DNA of 64,000 nt. Origin: Burkholderiales bacterium. Lineage in GTDB: Bacteria; Pseudomonadota; Gammaproteobacteria; Burkholderiales; SG8-41. Positions 1 to 12,587 of this stretch are shown piece by piece. The position numbers and the translations under genes were made by a program. Location: contig JAUXMZ010000062.1 in the NCBI GenBank assembly GCA_030683105.1, positions 42,202 through 106,201 of the forward strand, given 5' to 3'. How positions within the stretch are numbered: position 1 is the first letter of the stretch; every line of letters begins with the position of its first letter. The notes under the pieces were generated by a model that was given only the letters and a program-made list of their open reading frames with translations, did not search any database and had not been told where the DNA came from.

Positions 1-609
1 TTCGCTGACGCGGCTGCCCGGCAGCAGTGCGATCACCTTTGCACCCATCGGCAACCGCAGTTGTTCCCGAGTGGCGACAAGGCTCGGAAAATTCGCCAGC
101 TGGTCTGCCAGCGGATGGCCGACATAATCCACGGGTATCTGTGCCTGCCGGTAAATCTGAGCTTCAAATGGAAATAATGTCAGCATCCTGGAGACCGCGC
201 GTTTAATCTTGGGCAGACGCCCGGCGCGCCAGGCCCAGATCGACGGGCTCACATAATGTACGGTAGGCACGCCTGATGCCTTGAGCGCAAGCTCCAGATC
301 CAGGTTGAAATCGGGGGCGTCTATGCCGATAAACAACGCAGGTGGTCGCTTGAGGAAATACGCTGCAAGTTTGCGCCTTATGCCGGTGATTTCCGCGTAA
401 TGGCGCAGAACCTCGACGTAGCCCCGCACGGCGAGCTTTTCCATCGGAAACAGCACCTCCATGACACCGGTTGCTGCCATTTTCGGGCCGCCTATGCCCA
501 CGAAACGCACGCCCGGCACCTGTTCACGCAGCGCCTTGATGAGATGCGCGCCGAGCAGATCGCCCGAGTGTTCACCTGCCACGATCCCGATCACAGGTGC
601 GGATTGCAT
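1..609 (-). CDS. lpxB: Lipid-A-disaccharide synthase, C-terminus cut by window edge
   Basis: Reverse strand reads MQSAPVIGIVAGEHSGDLLGAHLIKAL...FVGIGGPKM...; directly follows lpxA. Confidence 0.9.
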   Translation of the reverse strand, partial: MQSAPVIGIVAGEHSGDLLGAHLIKALREQVPGVRFVGIGGPKMAATGVMEVLFPMEKLAVRGYVEVLRHYAEITGIRRKLAAYFLKRPPALFIGIDAPDFNLDLELALKASGVPTVHYVSPSIWAWRAGRLPKIKRAVSRMLTLFPFEAQIYRQAQIPVDYVGHPLADQLANFPSLVATREQLRLPMGAKVIALLPGSRVSE

Positions 610-628
610 CAGGCGGCTGACGGGATGG

Positions 629-1408
629 CTAGCGGATGATGCCGCGGGTCGAGCCGGCCAGAAAATCCAGCACAGCGACGATCTCGGGGCATTGCGCGAC
701 CTGTTGGGCCAGCTGTTTTTTGGCCTCTTCCAGCGTCAGGCCGGACTTGTACAGTGTTTTATAGGCGCGCCTGAGCATCGTGATGGTTGCAGCGGAAAAA
801 CCGTGCCGCTTCAGGCCCTCGCTATTGATGCCATAAGGCTGCGCCGAATTGCCGGAAGCCGTGACATACGGCGGAATGTCCTGCAGCACGATGGTCCCCA
901 TCGCCGTGATGCTGTAGGCGCCGATATGGCAAAACTGATGCACTACCGTGAAGCCGCCGAGTATCGAATAATCGCCGACATCCACATGGCCGGCCAGCTG
1001 TGCATTGTTGGCAAAAATCGTGTGATTGCCGACATGGCAGTCATGCGCCAGGTGAACGTAGGCCATGATCCAGTTATCGTTGCCGACGCGGGTCACCCCG
1101 GTATCCTGAGCCGTCCCGCAGTTGAAGGTGCAAAACTCGCGGATGGTGTTGTCGTCGCCGATTTCAAGGCGGGTCGGTTCGTCCCGGTACTTCTTGTCCT
1201 GGGGCGCCTCGCCCAGGGAAACGAACTGATAGATTTTGTTATTGCGGCCTATCCGGGTGTGTCCGGTAATTACCGCATGCGGGCCGATACGACAGCCTTC
1301 GCCAATCTCGACGTTTTTGCCAATGATGGTATAGGGGCCGATCTCGACATCGGGCGCAATCCGCGCGCCAGGGTCAACGATGGCCGTCGGATGAATGTTT
1401 ACTGTCAC
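629..1408 (-). CDS. lpxA: Acyl-[ACP]--UDP-N-acetylglucosamine O-acyltransferase
   Basis: Hexapeptide-repeat protein [30 protein letters not shown]...; lpx operon context. Confidence 0.96.
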   Translation of the reverse strand: MTVNIHPTAIVDPGARIAPDVEIGPYTIIGKNVEIGEGCRIGPHAVITGHTRIGRNNKIYQFVSLGEAPQDKKYRDEPTRLEIGDDNTIREFCTFNCGTAQDTGVTRVGNDNWIMAYVHLAHDCHVGNHTIFANNAQLAGHVDVGDYSILGGFTVVHQFCHIGAYSITAMGTIVLQDIPPYVTASGNSAQPYGINSEGLKRHGFSAATITMLRRAYKTLYKSGLTLEEAKKQLAQQVAQCPEIVAVLDFLAGSTRGIIR

Positions 1409-1593
1409 TTTTTTGTCCGGGTTTCCGAAAACCGACTGGTCTAGTTACTTAGAGCGCATTTCAAAAAAACCTTTACCATCAATTGCAAATATTAATAAAT
1501 AAAAACAACTGGTTATATTATTTCTCTGTCTAATTACACCCTGGAGTTATAAATTTCTATTGGAGTTTATCGGCGGCTAAATTTTAGATTATG

Positions 1594-2052
1594 TTACGTG
1601 CTCTTAGCCTGTTCATCCTTCATCGAGCGAATTGTGCACATGAGATTGGCTTCAGCCACCAATACATCCTCCACTCGTGCTTCGGTCTTGAATTTCCAGA
1701 TGCCGCGTATCGTACGCTCGATGGTGGCGTGGAGCCTTAGGCTGTCCCCCGGTGTGACCGGTTTTTTGAAGCGGGCATTATCTATCCCCACGAAATAATA
1801 AACCGAATTACTGTCGGCCTTGCCCCCCGCGGTTTTGAACGTCAGGATCGCCGCCGCCTGCGCCATCGCCTCTATGATCAACACCCCCGGCATCACCGGG
1901 TGGTTAGGAAAATGTCCGCCGAAAAACGGCTCGTTGATAGTCACGTTCTTGAGCGCGACGATGTTCTTTCCCGGTTCGCAGGAAAGCACGCGGTCAATAA
2001 GCAAAAAAGGATAACGGTGCGGCAGATATTCGAGCACCTCGTGAATGTCCAT
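1594..2052 (-). CDS. fabZ: 3-hydroxyacyl-[ACP] dehydratase FabZ (start trimmed to [21 protein letters not shown])
   Basis: [10 protein letters not shown] and [20 protein letters not shown] motifs. Confidence 0.95.
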   Translation of the reverse strand: MDIHEVLEYLPHRYPFLLIDRVLSCEPGKNIVALKNVTINEPFFGGHFPNHPVMPGVLIIEAMAQAAAILTFKTAGGKADSNSVYYFVGIDNARFKKPVTPGDSLRLHATIERTIRGIWKFKTEARVEDVLVAEANLMCTIRSMKDEQAKST

Positions 2053-2057
2053 ACTGT

Positions 2058-3110
2058 TCAAGATTTTCTCCCATTCTGCTTTTTCAGCATCTGCTCGAGC
2101 GCGCGGACACGCGCTGCAAGCTCGCCAAGATGGCGCAACTGCGCAGCGTTCGTGCGCCACTCGCGGTTGGTGTCGAAAGGATATACGCCGGTATACGCGC
2201 CCGGCTTTTCTATCGATTTTGTAATCAGGGTATGCGCGGAAATCTCCACCCGGTCGGCAATCGTCAGATGCCCTGTGATGCCGGACATGCCGCCGATGCG
2301 GCAATGACGTCCGATCTTCGTGCTGCCGGCGATGCCGACGCACGCGGCAATTGCCGTATGGGCGCCGATGCGCACATTGTGGGCGATCTGGATCTGATTA
2401 TCGAGTTTGACACCGTCCTCGATCACCGTATCCTCTATGGCGCCGCGGTCTACCGTGGTATTGGCTCCAATCTCGACATCATTTCCGATCACCACTCGCC
2501 CGATTTGAGGGACTTTGAGCCAGCGCTCCTCAGACAGCGCAAAACCGAAACCATCCGCACCGATGACCACACCCGAATGCAGAATCACACGGCTGCCAAC
2601 CACGCTGCCATCGTAAACAGTCACGTTGGCGTGTAGTAACGCATCTTCGCCCAGCACCACGTCGCTGCCGATCACGCAGCCCGCACCTATGCGGCTGCGC
2701 GCGCCGACAATGCTATTTTTCCCAATCACCACCAGTGGGCCAACTTCCGCATCGCCGGCGACCACCGCAGTTGCGTCTATCACCGCACTCGGCTGCAGGC
2801 CTGGCTGCGCCGGGCGCAATGGGTTGAGCAGCCCTGAAACAAGCGCGAAGTAGGCGTAGGGATCGGGACACACGATGCGCGGCAGCCCGGTCAGCTCTGA
2901 AGCCGTCTCGCCGACTATGACCGCGGCGGCCCGTGTCGTCTGAAGCTGATTCCGGTAGCGCTCGTTGGCCAGAAACGCGATAGCCTCCGGGCCGGCGCTT
3001 TCCAGGGTTGCAACCCTGGAAATACGGGTATCCGGATCTCCGATCAGTCTTCCGCCAAAACGCCGGGAAATCTCCCCGAGAGTATGGTTTTTTTGATCGC
3101 TGCTGCTCAT
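2058..3110 (-). CDS. lpxD: UDP-3-O-(3-hydroxymyristoyl)glucosamine N-acyltransferase (start trimmed to [20 protein letters not shown])
   Basis: LpxD N-terminal domain plus hexapeptide repeats; operon context. Confidence 0.95.
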   Translation of the reverse strand: MSSSDQKNHTLGEISRRFGGRLIGDPDTRISRVATLESAGPEAIAFLANERYRNQLQTTRAAAVIVGETASELTGLPRIVCPDPYAYFALVSGLLNPLRPAQPGLQPSAVIDATAVVAGDAEVGPLVVIGKNSIVGARSRIGAGCVIGSDVVLGEDALLHANVTVYDGSVVGSRVILHSGVVIGADGFGFALSEERWLKVPQIGRVVIGNDVEIGANTTVDRGAIEDTVIEDGVKLDNQIQIAHNVRIGAHTAIAACVGIAGSTKIGRHCRIGGMSGITGHLTIADRVEISAHTLITKSIEKPGAYTGVYPFDTNREWRTNAAQLRHLGELAARVRALEQMLKKQNGRKS

Positions 3111-3168
3111 GGGCCGGGATATTGAGTAATGTCGTTGCCCAGCCGGTAGGGGCGCCAGGCCCTGCCGA

Positions 3169-3672
3169 TTACTTGCCGTCGGCAAGGGCCTTGAGGACTT
3201 TATCGGTAATATCAATACGCGGATTGCGATATACAGCTTCCTGAAGTATCAGGTCGAATTTCTCCGTCTCCGCAATCTGCTTGATGACCTTGTTGGCACG
3301 CTCAAACAACGTCGCCAGTTCCTGGTTGCGCCTCAGATTGAGATCTTCGCGGTACTCTCGCTGCAATCGCTGAAAATCAAGATTCATGCGCGCGAGATCC
3401 TGTTCCTTGGTACGGCGATCGCTTTCGCTCAAGGTAACCGCTTCCTTCTCAAGCTGTGTTTGCAAGGTCTTCATTTGACCTTCGCGCCGCTGCAACTCCT
3501 GGGCACGCGGTGCAAACTCCTTCTCGAGCTGCTTGCTGGCCCGCTCGGCGGGAGCCGATTCACGATTGATGCGCTCCGGATCGATAAACCCGATTTTCAG
3601 ATCCGCCGCCTCGACTGCCGCGATGCCAAGCGACAACGCCAGGACAGCAAAGGTCGAATAAATGTACTTCAA
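3169..3672 (-). CDS. skp: Periplasmic chaperone Skp/OmpH, probable TTG start
   Basis: Signal peptide LKYIYSTFAVLALSLGIAAVEA, IGFIDPERI and coiled-coil Skp body; AAGGAGA upstream of the TTG; next to bamA. Confidence 0.88.
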   Translation of the reverse strand: MKYIYSTFAVLALSLGIAAVEAADLKIGFIDPERINRESAPAERASKQLEKEFAPRAQELQRREGQMKTLQTQLEKEAVTLSESDRRTKEQDLARMNLDFQRLQREYREDLNLRRNQELATLFERANKVIKQIAETEKFDLILQEAVYRNPRIDITDKVLKALADGK

Positions 3673-3744
3673 GTCAGTCTCCTTGCAATAAACTGCTGGC
3701 AATATTTTCGGACAATCCGATAGTTCGCGACAACTTGGCGGCCA

Positions 3745-6012
3745 CTAAAACGCCCCCCCGAATGTAAACTGAAACACTTGGGAGCTGTCGCCGGTCTTGG
3801 CGTTTAGCGGCTTTGCCATGCTTATTTTGAGCGGCCCGAACGGCGATACCCATAGTACCGACAATCCCGTTGAATAACGCATTTCACCCATGTCATAGGT
3901 GTTTGCCACCATGCCGCCGTCAACGAATGCCCCGACCCTCACCGATTTGTCTTTTTCCAGTCCCGGGAACGGCAATAACAACTCGGCGTTGGCCAGCAGC
4001 TTGTGGCTGCCACCTTGCGGATTGCCGCTTTCGTCCTTGGGACCTATTGTGTAGGTCTTGTAGCCGCGTACCGAGCTGACCCCTCCCACGTAATAGTTTT
4101 TGAAGAACGGCAGCGGTTTATCACCATAGCCGCTGCCATAGCCGATTTCCCCGTTGAGCATCAGCGTATAGGTGCGGGTCAGCGGCAGGTAACGCTGGTG
4201 CTGGTAAGTGGTTTTGTAATATTTCAGAGTGCCGCCCGGTAGGCCTGTTTCAAGAACGGCCTTGTTCATCGCCCCCGTCGTGGGATAAATCAGGCTGTCG
4301 CGTCCATCGCGGATCCAGCCGACCGTACCTGTAACGGTTGAATTATTGCTGCCAAACGAATTGACATAATTCTTATAAAACAACGGGCTGTCGTCGAAGA
4401 TGTCTATCTTGGTCGTCTCATATCCCAAACCGTACTGTATGGTATCAATTTCAGTGACCGGCACCCCGAAGCGCATAGCGCCACCCACGGTCTTCGTCCG
4501 GTATTGACCTAACCCGCTGTCCACAGCGTCCAGTTTCCGCGTATAGACGTCGAAGCCGCGGCTGATGCCATCGATGGTGTAATACGGGTCGGTATAGGAC
4601 AGCGCATACACGGTATTGATCTTGCTGCTGTTGACCTGGGCCGAAATGTGTTTTCCAGATCCGAATATATTGTTCTTCGTCACTGAACCCGAGAGGATAA
4701 GCCCCTCGCCCGAACCGAACCCCGCGCCCAGCAGCACGTTGCCGGTGGGCTTTTCAATGACAGACACGTTCAGATCGACCTGATCGGTAGTGCCCTGCAC
4801 CGGCGGCGTTTCGACATTCACCTCGGTGAAATAGCCCAGCCTGTCTATACGGCTTCGCGACTTGTTGATGTTATCGCCTGAATACCAACCGCCTTCGATT
4901 TGCCGCATTTCCCGCCTGATCACTTCATCCCGCGTCTGCGTGTTGCCCGCGATATTGATGCGGCGTACATAGACACGGCGCCCTGGGTCAATGAAGAAAG
5001 TGAACGACACCTGGCGTTTTTCCTTGTTCAGATCAGGAATGGCGTTGACATTGGCGAAGGCGTACCCCTCGTTGCCCAGGCGGTCGCTGATCAGCTTGTT
5101 CGATTCCGTCAACAGCGCCCGCGAGAAAGTATCGCCGACCTTGATCTTGACCAGTTTAAGTACTTCCGGTTCCGGGATCAGAATCTCTCCCGCCACTTTG
5201 ATTTCGGATACGCTGTATTTCTCCCCTTCGGTAATGCTGATGGTGATGTAGATATCCTTCTTGTCCGGGGTAATCGAAACCTGGGTTGAATCGACGTTGA
5301 ACTCAAGGTAGCCCCGGTCCAGGTAAAAAGAGCGCAGCGTCTCGATATCGGCCGCAAGCTTCTGGCGCGAATACTGGTCATTCTTGCTGTACCAGGTCAT
5401 CAGACCCGGGGTCCGCGAGACGAACAGATCGGTCAGATCCTTTTCCTTGAACACGTTGGAACCGATGATGCTGATCTGCCTGATTTTCGCAATCTCACCC
5501 TCGTCAACGGTGAAGTTGATAGACACCCGGTTGCGTTCCAGCGGCGTCACAGTGGTATTCACCGACACCGAATACATGCCCCGGCTCAAGTACTGGCGCT
5601 TCAGTTCCTGCTCCGCGCGGTCGAGCAGTCCCTTGTCAAAAATGCGCCCCTCCGACATGCCGATCTGACGCAGGCCTTTGCCCAACTGCTCCTTGTCAAA
5701 TTCCTTGATCCCGACAAACTCTATTTGCGCCACTGACGGCCGTTCCTGAACCAAGACCACCAGCACGCCACTGTCGGACTCAAGACTTACGTCCTTGAAA
5801 AATCCCGTGGCAAACAGCGCGCGGATGGCCTGCGCTGCTTTCTCTTCTGTCATCGTGTCGCCAACTTTGACCGGAAGGTAGCTGAATATCGTGCCGGCTT
5901 CGGTGCGCTGTATGCCTTCGACCCGGATGTCTTTGATGACAAACGGTTCGATAGCCATTGCCGGCAATGCAAACAGCATGGCCATCATCAGGGAAAGACG
6001 CGAAATGCTCAT
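3745..6012 (-). CDS. bamA: Outer membrane protein assembly factor BamA
   Basis: 755 aa with signal peptide, five POTRA-like repeats and a C-terminal barrel (VRGY motif, ending FQFTFGGAF). Confidence 0.97.
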   Translation of the reverse strand: MSISRLSLMMAMLFALPAMAIEPFVIKDIRVEGIQRTEAGTIFSYLPVKVGDTMTEEKAAQAIRALFATGFFKDVSLESDSGVLVVLVQERPSVAQIEFVGIKEFDKEQLGKGLRQIGMSEGRIFDKGLLDRAEQELKRQYLSRGMYSVSVNTTVTPLERNRVSINFTVDEGEIAKIRQISIIGSNVFKEKDLTDLFVSRTPGLMTWYSKNDQYSRQKLAADIETLRSFYLDRGYLEFNVDSTQVSITPDKKDIYITISITEGEKYSVSEIKVAGEILIPEPEVLKLVKIKVGDTFSRALLTESNKLISDRLGNEGYAFANVNAIPDLNKEKRQVSFTFFIDPGRRVYVRRINIAGNTQTRDEVIRREMRQIEGGWYSGDNINKSRSRIDRLGYFTEVNVETPPVQGTTDQVDLNVSVIEKPTGNVLLGAGFGSGEGLILSGSVTKNNIFGSGKHISAQVNSSKINTVYALSYTDPYYTIDGISRGFDVYTRKLDAVDSGLGQYRTKTVGGAMRFGVPVTEIDTIQYGLGYETTKIDIFDDSPLFYKNYVNSFGSNNSTVTGTVGWIRDGRDSLIYPTTGAMNKAVLETGLPGGTLKYYKTTYQHQRYLPLTRTYTLMLNGEIGYGSGYGDKPLPFFKNYYVGGVSSVRGYKTYTIGPKDESGNPQGGSHKLLANAELLLPFPGLEKDKSVRVGAFVDGGMVANTYDMGEMRYSTGLSVLWVSPFGPLKISMAKPLNAKTGDSSQVFQFTFGGAF

Positions 6013-6018
6013 GAATGA

Positions 6019-7386
6019 TTAACCGCTTATCAGCCGATTGATGTCGTTATAAAGCGCAAAAGCCATCAGGGTCAACAGCAATGCCATGCCGAACTGCTGC
6101 CCTATTTCCATGACCCTGTCGGGTACCGGACTGCCCTTGAGAACTTCGACCGTATAATACATCAAATGTCCGCCATCCAATAAGGGGATGGGCAGAAGGT
6201 TCAGCACGCCAAGGCTGATACTGATCAGCGCCAGAAACATTAGATAGGAAACCCAGCCGCTTTGAGCGGACTGCCCGGCATAGTCGGCAATGGTAATCGG
6301 CCCGCTCAGATTCTTGAGCGACACCTCGCCGACGATCATCTTGCCCAGCATCTTCAGGCTGAATATCGACGTGTCCCAAGTCTTGAGCAACGCTTTCGAC
6401 ATGCTCTCCAGGGGACCGTAACGCACCTCGGTAATCAAATCCGCCATCGCAGTCCGGTCTATTTGCGGAGCCGCCCCGATCTTTCCCACGGGTTTGCCGT
6501 TTTCCATCACTTCGTTCGGCTTCAGAATGATCCCGGGCAACAGGACATCGTCTCTTCTGATCTGCACATCCAGGGACGCGCCAGGATTGCCACGTACGGC
6601 GGCGACCACCTGCGCCCAGTTCTCCATACTCTGTGCGCCAACAAAGACAATGAGATCGCCCGCCCTGAGTCCGGCGCGCTCGGCGGGGCTGCCCTCAACC
6701 ACGGTGCCGATCACCGGCCTGATCACGGGGTAATACAGCGACAAGCCCAGCGCCTTCATGAAGTCGCTGTCCAGATCTGAAGTCGCCAGCCCGGACAAGT
6801 CGAGTTTTCGCCACGCAATCTCGCCTTTCTCATTGCGCACTTCGATGGTCACCAGCGATTTCCGGACCGCATGCTGCAACAATATCCAGCGCGCATCCTG
6901 CCAGGTTTGTATCGCCTCATCCCCGACTCTCATCAGGGTTTCCCCCGGTTTGAAACCAGCAACGGCGGCCGGTGTATACGGTGTGACCGGGCCCAGAACC
7001 GGTTTGACCCCGGGCAATCCGTGCATGAACAAGGCCCAGTAGAGCACAATCGCCAGAAGAAAATTGGCAACCGGGCCGGCGACCACGATGGCTATGCGCC
7101 TGTATACCGATTGGCGGTTGAATGCACGCGGCAGATCAGCAGCGGCTACCTCACCCTCCCGCTCATCCAGCATCTTGACGTAACCGCCGAGTGGAAACGC
7201 GGCAATCACCCATTCCGTGGCGTCTGACCCGATTGATTTTCGCCATAACGGCCGGCCGAATCCGACCGAAAAACGCAGGACTTTCACGTTGCACCATCGC
7301 GCGACAAGGTAATGCCCGAACTCGTGCACCACGATCAGGCAGCCTAACGCCACGATAAATGCAAGAACCGTAACGAGCAGCGTCAT
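6019..7386 (-). CDS. rseP: Site-2 RIP metalloprotease RseP (start trimmed to MTLLVTVLAFIVALG)
   Basis: HEFGHYLVARW zinc motif, PDZ regions, C-terminal LNLLPIPLLDGGH. Confidence 0.95.
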   Translation of the reverse strand: MTLLVTVLAFIVALGCLIVVHEFGHYLVARWCNVKVLRFSVGFGRPLWRKSIGSDATEWVIAAFPLGGYVKMLDEREGEVAAADLPRAFNRQSVYRRIAIVVAGPVANFLLAIVLYWALFMHGLPGVKPVLGPVTPYTPAAVAGFKPGETLMRVGDEAIQTWQDARWILLQHAVRKSLVTIEVRNEKGEIAWRKLDLSGLATSDLDSDFMKALGLSLYYPVIRPVIGTVVEGSPAERAGLRAGDLIVFVGAQSMENWAQVVAAVRGNPGASLDVQIRRDDVLLPGIILKPNEVMENGKPVGKIGAAPQIDRTAMADLITEVRYGPLESMSKALLKTWDTSIFSLKMLGKMIVGEVSLKNLSGPITIADYAGQSAQSGWVSYLMFLALISISLGVLNLLPIPLLDGGHLMYYTVEVLKGSPVPDRVMEIGQQFGMALLLTLMAFALYNDINRLISG

Positions 7387-7421
7387 ATTGATATGCGTCC
7401 CTTTACACCCGAAATCAGAAA

Positions 7422-8657
7422 CTAGGATCGCATCAGGGAACCGTGCTTTTCCCTGATACGGTTTTTTTGCACTGTTGCGAGCCACTGTCCGGCATGAATG
7501 CGTGCTTCCTGGTCCGCATCAAGCACGTCGGCCAAGGCTGCGAGGGGCCGGTTGTCGAGTTGCTCCAGCACCGCCTCTATCAGCTGCGGGATCTGCAGAA
7601 AACCCAGTTCGCCAGCGAGAAAACTGGCAACCGCCACCTCGTTTGCGGCATTCAGCGCCGTCGGCGCCCGCCTGCCGGCCCGCAATGCATGATAAGCAAG
7701 TTTAAGACAGGGAAAACGCAACTCATCCGGCGCCTCGAAATGCAACACACCCAGCTTGGGCAGATCCAGGAATGGCACGCCTGCGGCGATCCGCTCCGGA
7801 TACGCCAGCGCGTAGGCTATCGGCGTTCGCATGTCGGGATTGCCAAGCTGCGCGATGACCGAGCCGTCTATGTACTCCACCAGGGAATGAATCACGCTTT
7901 CCGGATGGATCACGACCTCGATTTGCGCCGCTGTTGCGTTGAACAGCCAGTGCGCCTCTATCACCTCCAGGCCCTTGTTCATCATCGTCGCAGAGTCGAC
8001 CGAGATCTTCTGGCCCATCACCCAGTTTGGGTGCGCGCATGCCTGGGCCGGCGTAACCAGGTCGAGTTCTCCAAGCGGCGCTGTGCGAAATGGGCCTCCC
8101 GAGGCAGTCAATAAAATGCGCCGAATGCCGGATGTCCCGGGCTGGCCGGCGTAATCATGCGGCAGCGCCTGGAAAATCGCATTGTGCTCACTATCGATCG
8201 GCAGCAACGTAGCGCCGCCGGTGCGAACCGCGTCCATGAAGATCGGGCCTGCGGTTACCAGCGCCTCCTTGTTGGCAAGCAGTATTTTTTTCCCTGCTCG
8301 CGCTGCGGCCAGCGCGGGCCGCAGTCCGGCGATGCCCACGATGGCCGCCATTACGGCATCGACTTCCGGCAACGCGGCAACCTTTTCCATCCCCTCTACA
8401 CCGCACAGAACCTCGCAGTCCAGACCCGCCTGCTTTATTTTTCGGGCCAGCATCTCCGCCGCCTGCGGCTCCAGCATTACCGCATATTTAGGACCGAAAT
8501 TGAGACATTGCTCGAGAATCGCGTCGACCTGATGGCGTGCCGTCAGCGCCACTATCGTGAATTTCCCGGGATGGCGCGCCACCACGTCCAGCGTGCTGAT
8601 ACCGATGCTGCCGGTCGATCCCAGTATGGTCAGATTTTGTTTTTCAGTCATATGCAA
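7422..8657 (-). CDS. dxr: 1-deoxy-D-xylulose-5-phosphate reductoisomerase
   Basis: [39 protein letters not shown] motifs. Confidence 0.96.
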   Translation of the reverse strand: MHMTEKQNLTILGSTGSIGISTLDVVARHPGKFTIVALTARHQVDAILEQCLNFGPKYAVMLEPQAAEMLARKIKQAGLDCEVLCGVEGMEKVAALPEVDAVMAAIVGIAGLRPALAAARAGKKILLANKEALVTAGPIFMDAVRTGGATLLPIDSEHNAIFQALPHDYAGQPGTSGIRRILLTASGGPFRTAPLGELDLVTPAQACAHPNWVMGQKISVDSATMMNKGLEVIEAHWLFNATAAQIEVVIHPESVIHSLVEYIDGSVIAQLGNPDMRTPIAYALAYPERIAAGVPFLDLPKLGVLHFEAPDELRFPCLKLAYHALRAGRRAPTALNAANEVAVASFLAGELGFLQIPQLIEAVLEQLDNRPLAALADVLDADQEARIHAGQWLATVQKNRIREKHGSLMRS

Positions 8658-8668
8658 ATAAGTGCGGC

Positions 8669-9454
8669 CTATGCCGCATAAAGCACTGCAAGCGCAGCAA
8701 GAGGCATGGTGGAGGTCAGGCCGTCAATGCGGTCGAGCACCCCGCCATGACCCGGCAACAGGGTGCCGCTGTCTTTCACACCTGCCTGGCGTTTGATCCA
8801 CGACTCGAAGAGATCGCCCTCTATGCTCATAACGGTAATCATCGCAAACAGGATTACCCCGGTTAACGCACCCGGCCATGCAACGGCCGGTTCCAGGGCA
8901 AAATGCAGCACAATATAATATACCGCTACAGCGACGGCTGCGCCGATCGCGCCTTCCCATGTTTTTCCCGGGCTGATGTCCGGCGCCAGTTTTCTGCGAC
9001 CGAAGCGTTTACCGGAAAAATAAGCCGCGCTGTCGGCAATCCACACTATAGCCAGAAAGGACAGCAGTTGCAGCGGCTGAATCTGCAGACGGGTCAGCGC
9101 CAGCCACGTCGGCACCAGCACAATCCAACCGGTCAAACCCAGCAGTAATGAATGAGTGGCGCGCCACCTGAACTTCAGCCACGCCGGCGCCAGCAGCATC
9201 CAGAATGCGACCGAAGCACCGTAGACCCAGGCGTCATGCGAAAGCAGAAACACTGCCGCGGCTGAAATCAGCACAGCCGTCAGAAATAATCCGCTTCCAG
9301 TTCGCGAATAGCCGCAGAGTTTGGTCCATTCCCAGGCGCCGATGAGAAGCAGAAATAACAGGATGCCAGTCCAATACGGGTTTGGCAGCCACAGCAAGCC
9401 GCCGATGAACATCGATAGCGCTATGGCGGCGGTTACGAGGCGGGTGATTAACAT
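8669..9454 (-). CDS. cdsA: Phosphatidate cytidylyltransferase
   Basis: Polytopic membrane protein with [20 protein letters not shown] and [32 protein letters not shown]. Confidence 0.95.
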   Translation of the reverse strand: MLITRLVTAAIALSMFIGGLLWLPNPYWTGILLFLLLIGAWEWTKLCGYSRTGSGLFLTAVLISAAAVFLLSHDAWVYGASVAFWMLLAPAWLKFRWRATHSLLLGLTGWIVLVPTWLALTRLQIQPLQLLSFLAIVWIADSAAYFSGKRFGRRKLAPDISPGKTWEGAIGAAVAVAVYYIVLHFALEPAVAWPGALTGVILFAMITVMSIEGDLFESWIKRQAGVKDSGTLLPGHGGVLDRIDGLTSTMPLAALAVLYAA

Positions 9455-9487
9455 TTTCGTGATCGGGCGCCTTGCGCGCCAACCCGG

Positions 9488-10240
9488 TCAGGCACTGGGT
9501 TGCGGCAACTGTTCGCTGGTGCGCCCGAAACGCCGTTCCCGCTGCTGATAGGACGCGATAGCGAGATCGAGCGCTGCCGAATCGAAATCGGGCCACAGCA
9601 GATCGGTGAAATACAGTTCGGAATAAGCCAGCTGCCACAACACGAAATTGCTGATCCGCTGCTCGCCGCCCGTTCTGATGAACAGATCCGGTTCCGGCGC
9701 ATAGTCAAGCGCAAGATAGGGCGCAAAATCGCTCTCGCTGAAACCCGATACGAACTCCGGATGGTCCTTCAACATGCGGTTGGCTGCCTGCATGATATCC
9801 CAGCGGCCGCCATAGTTCGCCGCCACCGTAAGCGTCAGCCCCGTATTGCCGGATGTCAGCAACTCCGCGTCCTGGATCAGATTCACCAACTGGGGCTCAA
9901 AACGGGACAAATCGCCGATCACCTTGAAACGAATGCCGTTCTCATGCAGTTTTTTGACTTCCTGCTGCAGGGCGACGATAAACAACTGCATCAGGAACGA
10001 TACTTCTTCCGGCGGTCGCCGCCAGTTCTCACTGCTGAAGGCAAACAGCGTCAGATACTCGACGCCACGGTCGGTGCAAAAACGCACGACACTGCGAACC
10101 GCCTCCACACCCCGCTTATGGCCGGCAATCCGCGGCAAGAACCGCCGCTTGGCCCAGCGGCCATTGCCATCCATGATAATGGCAATATGCCGTGGTATCC
10201 GCCGCGTTTCAGGTATCTGCGTTGTTGAACTTTTGTGCAA
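9488..10240 (-). CDS. uppS: Undecaprenyl (polyprenyl) diphosphate synthase
   Basis: [16 protein letters not shown] and [20 protein letters not shown] motifs. Confidence 0.95.
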   Translation of the reverse strand: MHKSSTTQIPETRRIPRHIAIIMDGNGRWAKRRFLPRIAGHKRGVEAVRSVVRFCTDRGVEYLTLFAFSSENWRRPPEEVSFLMQLFIVALQQEVKKLHENGIRFKVIGDLSRFEPQLVNLIQDAELLTSGNTGLTLTVAANYGGRWDIMQAANRMLKDHPEFVSGFSESDFAPYLALDYAPEPDLFIRTGGEQRISNFVLWQLAYSELYFTDLLWPDFDSAALDLAIASYQQRERRFGRTSEQLPQPSA

Positions 10241-10245
10241 TCTGG

Positions 10246-10803
10246 TCAGACCGCCATCAGGTCGGTTTCTTTGGTCTGCAGCATCTTGTCTATATCCGCG
10301 ATGTGACGGTCGGTAAGCTTCTGCACATCATCCTGGGCGCGGCGTTCATCATCCTCCGCAACCTGTTTCTGCTTGAGCAGATCCTTGAGATGGTGGTTTG
10401 CGTCGCGACGAATGTTACGCACGGCAACGCGCGCGTTCTCGCCTTCGGTACGCACGACCTTGATCAGATCCCGCCGCCGCTCCTCGGTCAGGGCCGGCAT
10501 GGGAACCCGCACCATTTCACCCTGCGATGCCGGATTAAGACCGAGATCTGAATCACGGATCGCTTTTTCAATCGCGGGGGCCAGCTTCTTTTCCCACGGC
10601 GTAACGCCTATGGTCCGCGCATCAACGAGCGTCACATTGGCCACCTGGGGAACCGGCGTTGGCGTGCCGTAATAATCCACCATGACATGATCAAGTATCC
10701 CGGTATGAGCGCGGCCGGTGCGGATCTTGCCCAGATCGTTCCTTAGAGTCTCCAGCGTCTTCTGCATTTTTTGTTCTGCAGTTTTCTTCACGTCGGCAAT
10801 CAT
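10246..10803 (-). CDS. frr: Ribosome recycling factor
   Basis: [13 protein letters not shown], VRIPxPxLTEERR-type motif. Confidence 0.97.
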   Translation of the reverse strand: MIADVKKTAEQKMQKTLETLRNDLGKIRTGRAHTGILDHVMVDYYGTPTPVPQVANVTLVDARTIGVTPWEKKLAPAIEKAIRDSDLGLNPASQGEMVRVPMPALTEERRRDLIKVVRTEGENARVAVRNIRRDANHHLKDLLKQKQVAEDDERRAQDDVQKLTDRHIADIDKMLQTKETDLMAV

Positions 10804-10815
10804 GACTACCTCCGT

Positions 10816-11535
<720 letters not shown>

Positions 11536-11550
11536 ATCATGAAGAGTGGG

Positions 11551-12465
11551 TTATTTTCCGCCGTCCTTGTTTTGCATCTGCCCGACCTGCGCCATCACTT
11601 CCGCCGCAAAGTCATCCTTTCTCTTCTCAATGCCCTCACCCACCACATACAGTGTGAAACCGGCGACCGAGGCGCTTTTCGATTTCAGCAACTGCTCCAC
11701 GGTCAGCTTGTCGTCCTTGACAAAGGGCTGACCGAGCAAGGTCACTTCCTTCAGAAATTTCTGCACCGAGCCTTCGACCATTTTCTCGACGATATTGGCG
11801 GGTTTTCCCGACTCTGCCGCCTTTGCCACCGCAATATCGCGCTCTTTCTGGATCAGCGCAGCAGGCACCTGCTCCTTTGAAAGCGACACCGGCTTGCTCG
11901 CGGCAATGTGCATCGCCAGATCTTTTGCCATGCCCTCGTCGCCGCCAACCGTGTCGATCAGAACGCCGATCTTGGCGCCGCCATGGATGTAGCTGGCCAG
12001 GCGTCCCTTGGCCGCTACGCGGACAAAGCGACGGATAGACAGGTTCTCGCCAATTTTGCCCACCAGCGTTTTACGGGTTTCCTCCACCGATGCGCCTCCA
12101 AGATCCAGCGCTGACAGCGCCGTTACGTCGGCCGGGTTCTGAGCCACCACCCGTTCGGCTAATGCAGCTGCAAACGCCAGAAAGTCATCGTTTTTCGCCA
12201 CGAAGTCGGTTTCACAATTTACCTCGATCATTGCGCCAAGCTTACCATCGGCGGCAATGTGGACCGCCACGATGCCTTCTGCAGCGATGCGCGAGGATGC
12301 TTTGCTTGCCTTGTTGCCAAGCTTGATCCTCAAAATTTCCTCGGCCCTGCCAAGGTCACCTTCAGCCTCGATCAAGGCTTTTTTGCATTCCATCATCGGC
12401 GCGTCGGTCTTCTCGCGCAGTTCCCGTACCATGCTTGCGGTGATATCCACCATTACGTGCTCCAC
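11551..12465 (-). CDS. tsf: Elongation factor Ts (start may be the internal MVDITASMV)
   Basis: [19 protein letters not shown]...[12 protein letters not shown]. Confidence 0.97.
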   Translation of the reverse strand: MEHVMVDITASMVRELREKTDAPMMECKKALIEAEGDLGRAEEILRIKLGNKASKASSRIAAEGIVAVHIAADGKLGAMIEVNCETDFVAKNDDFLAFAAALAERVVAQNPADVTALSALDLGGASVEETRKTLVGKIGENLSIRRFVRVAAKGRLASYIHGGAKIGVLIDTVGGDEGMAKDLAMHIAASKPVSLSKEQVPAALIQKERDIAVAKAAESGKPANIVEKMVEGSVQKFLKEVTLLGQPFVKDDKLTVEQLLKSKSASVAGFTLYVVGEGIEKRKDDFAAEVMAQVGQMQNKDGGK

Positions 12466-12470
12466 TGATT

Positions 12471-12494
12471 AAAAAAAGGGGGCTTGTCGCCCCC
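12471..12494 (-). terminator. Hairpin plus T-tract between rpsB and tsf (minus strand CTGGGGGCGACAAGCCCCCTTTTTTT)
   Basis: 6-bp G/C stem, 5-nt loop, 7 T in the rpsB-tsf spacer. Confidence 0.7.
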
Positions 12495-12587
12495 AGGATC
12501 TGCTAACCATTTCCGCATTAAAAGCGTTGTGGCCAACCAAGTCAGCCACGATTAATGATTAACAGGCCCTAGACCAGCAAACCGGTA

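Noticed and set aside
2052-2343. N-terminal extension of the fabZ ORF to 2343, and similar upstream extensions of lpxD (to 3215), rseP (to 7485), prmB (from 31128) and map (from 13509)
   Set aside because: Extensions overlap neighbouring genes or lack family resemblance; internal Met starts match the family N-termini.
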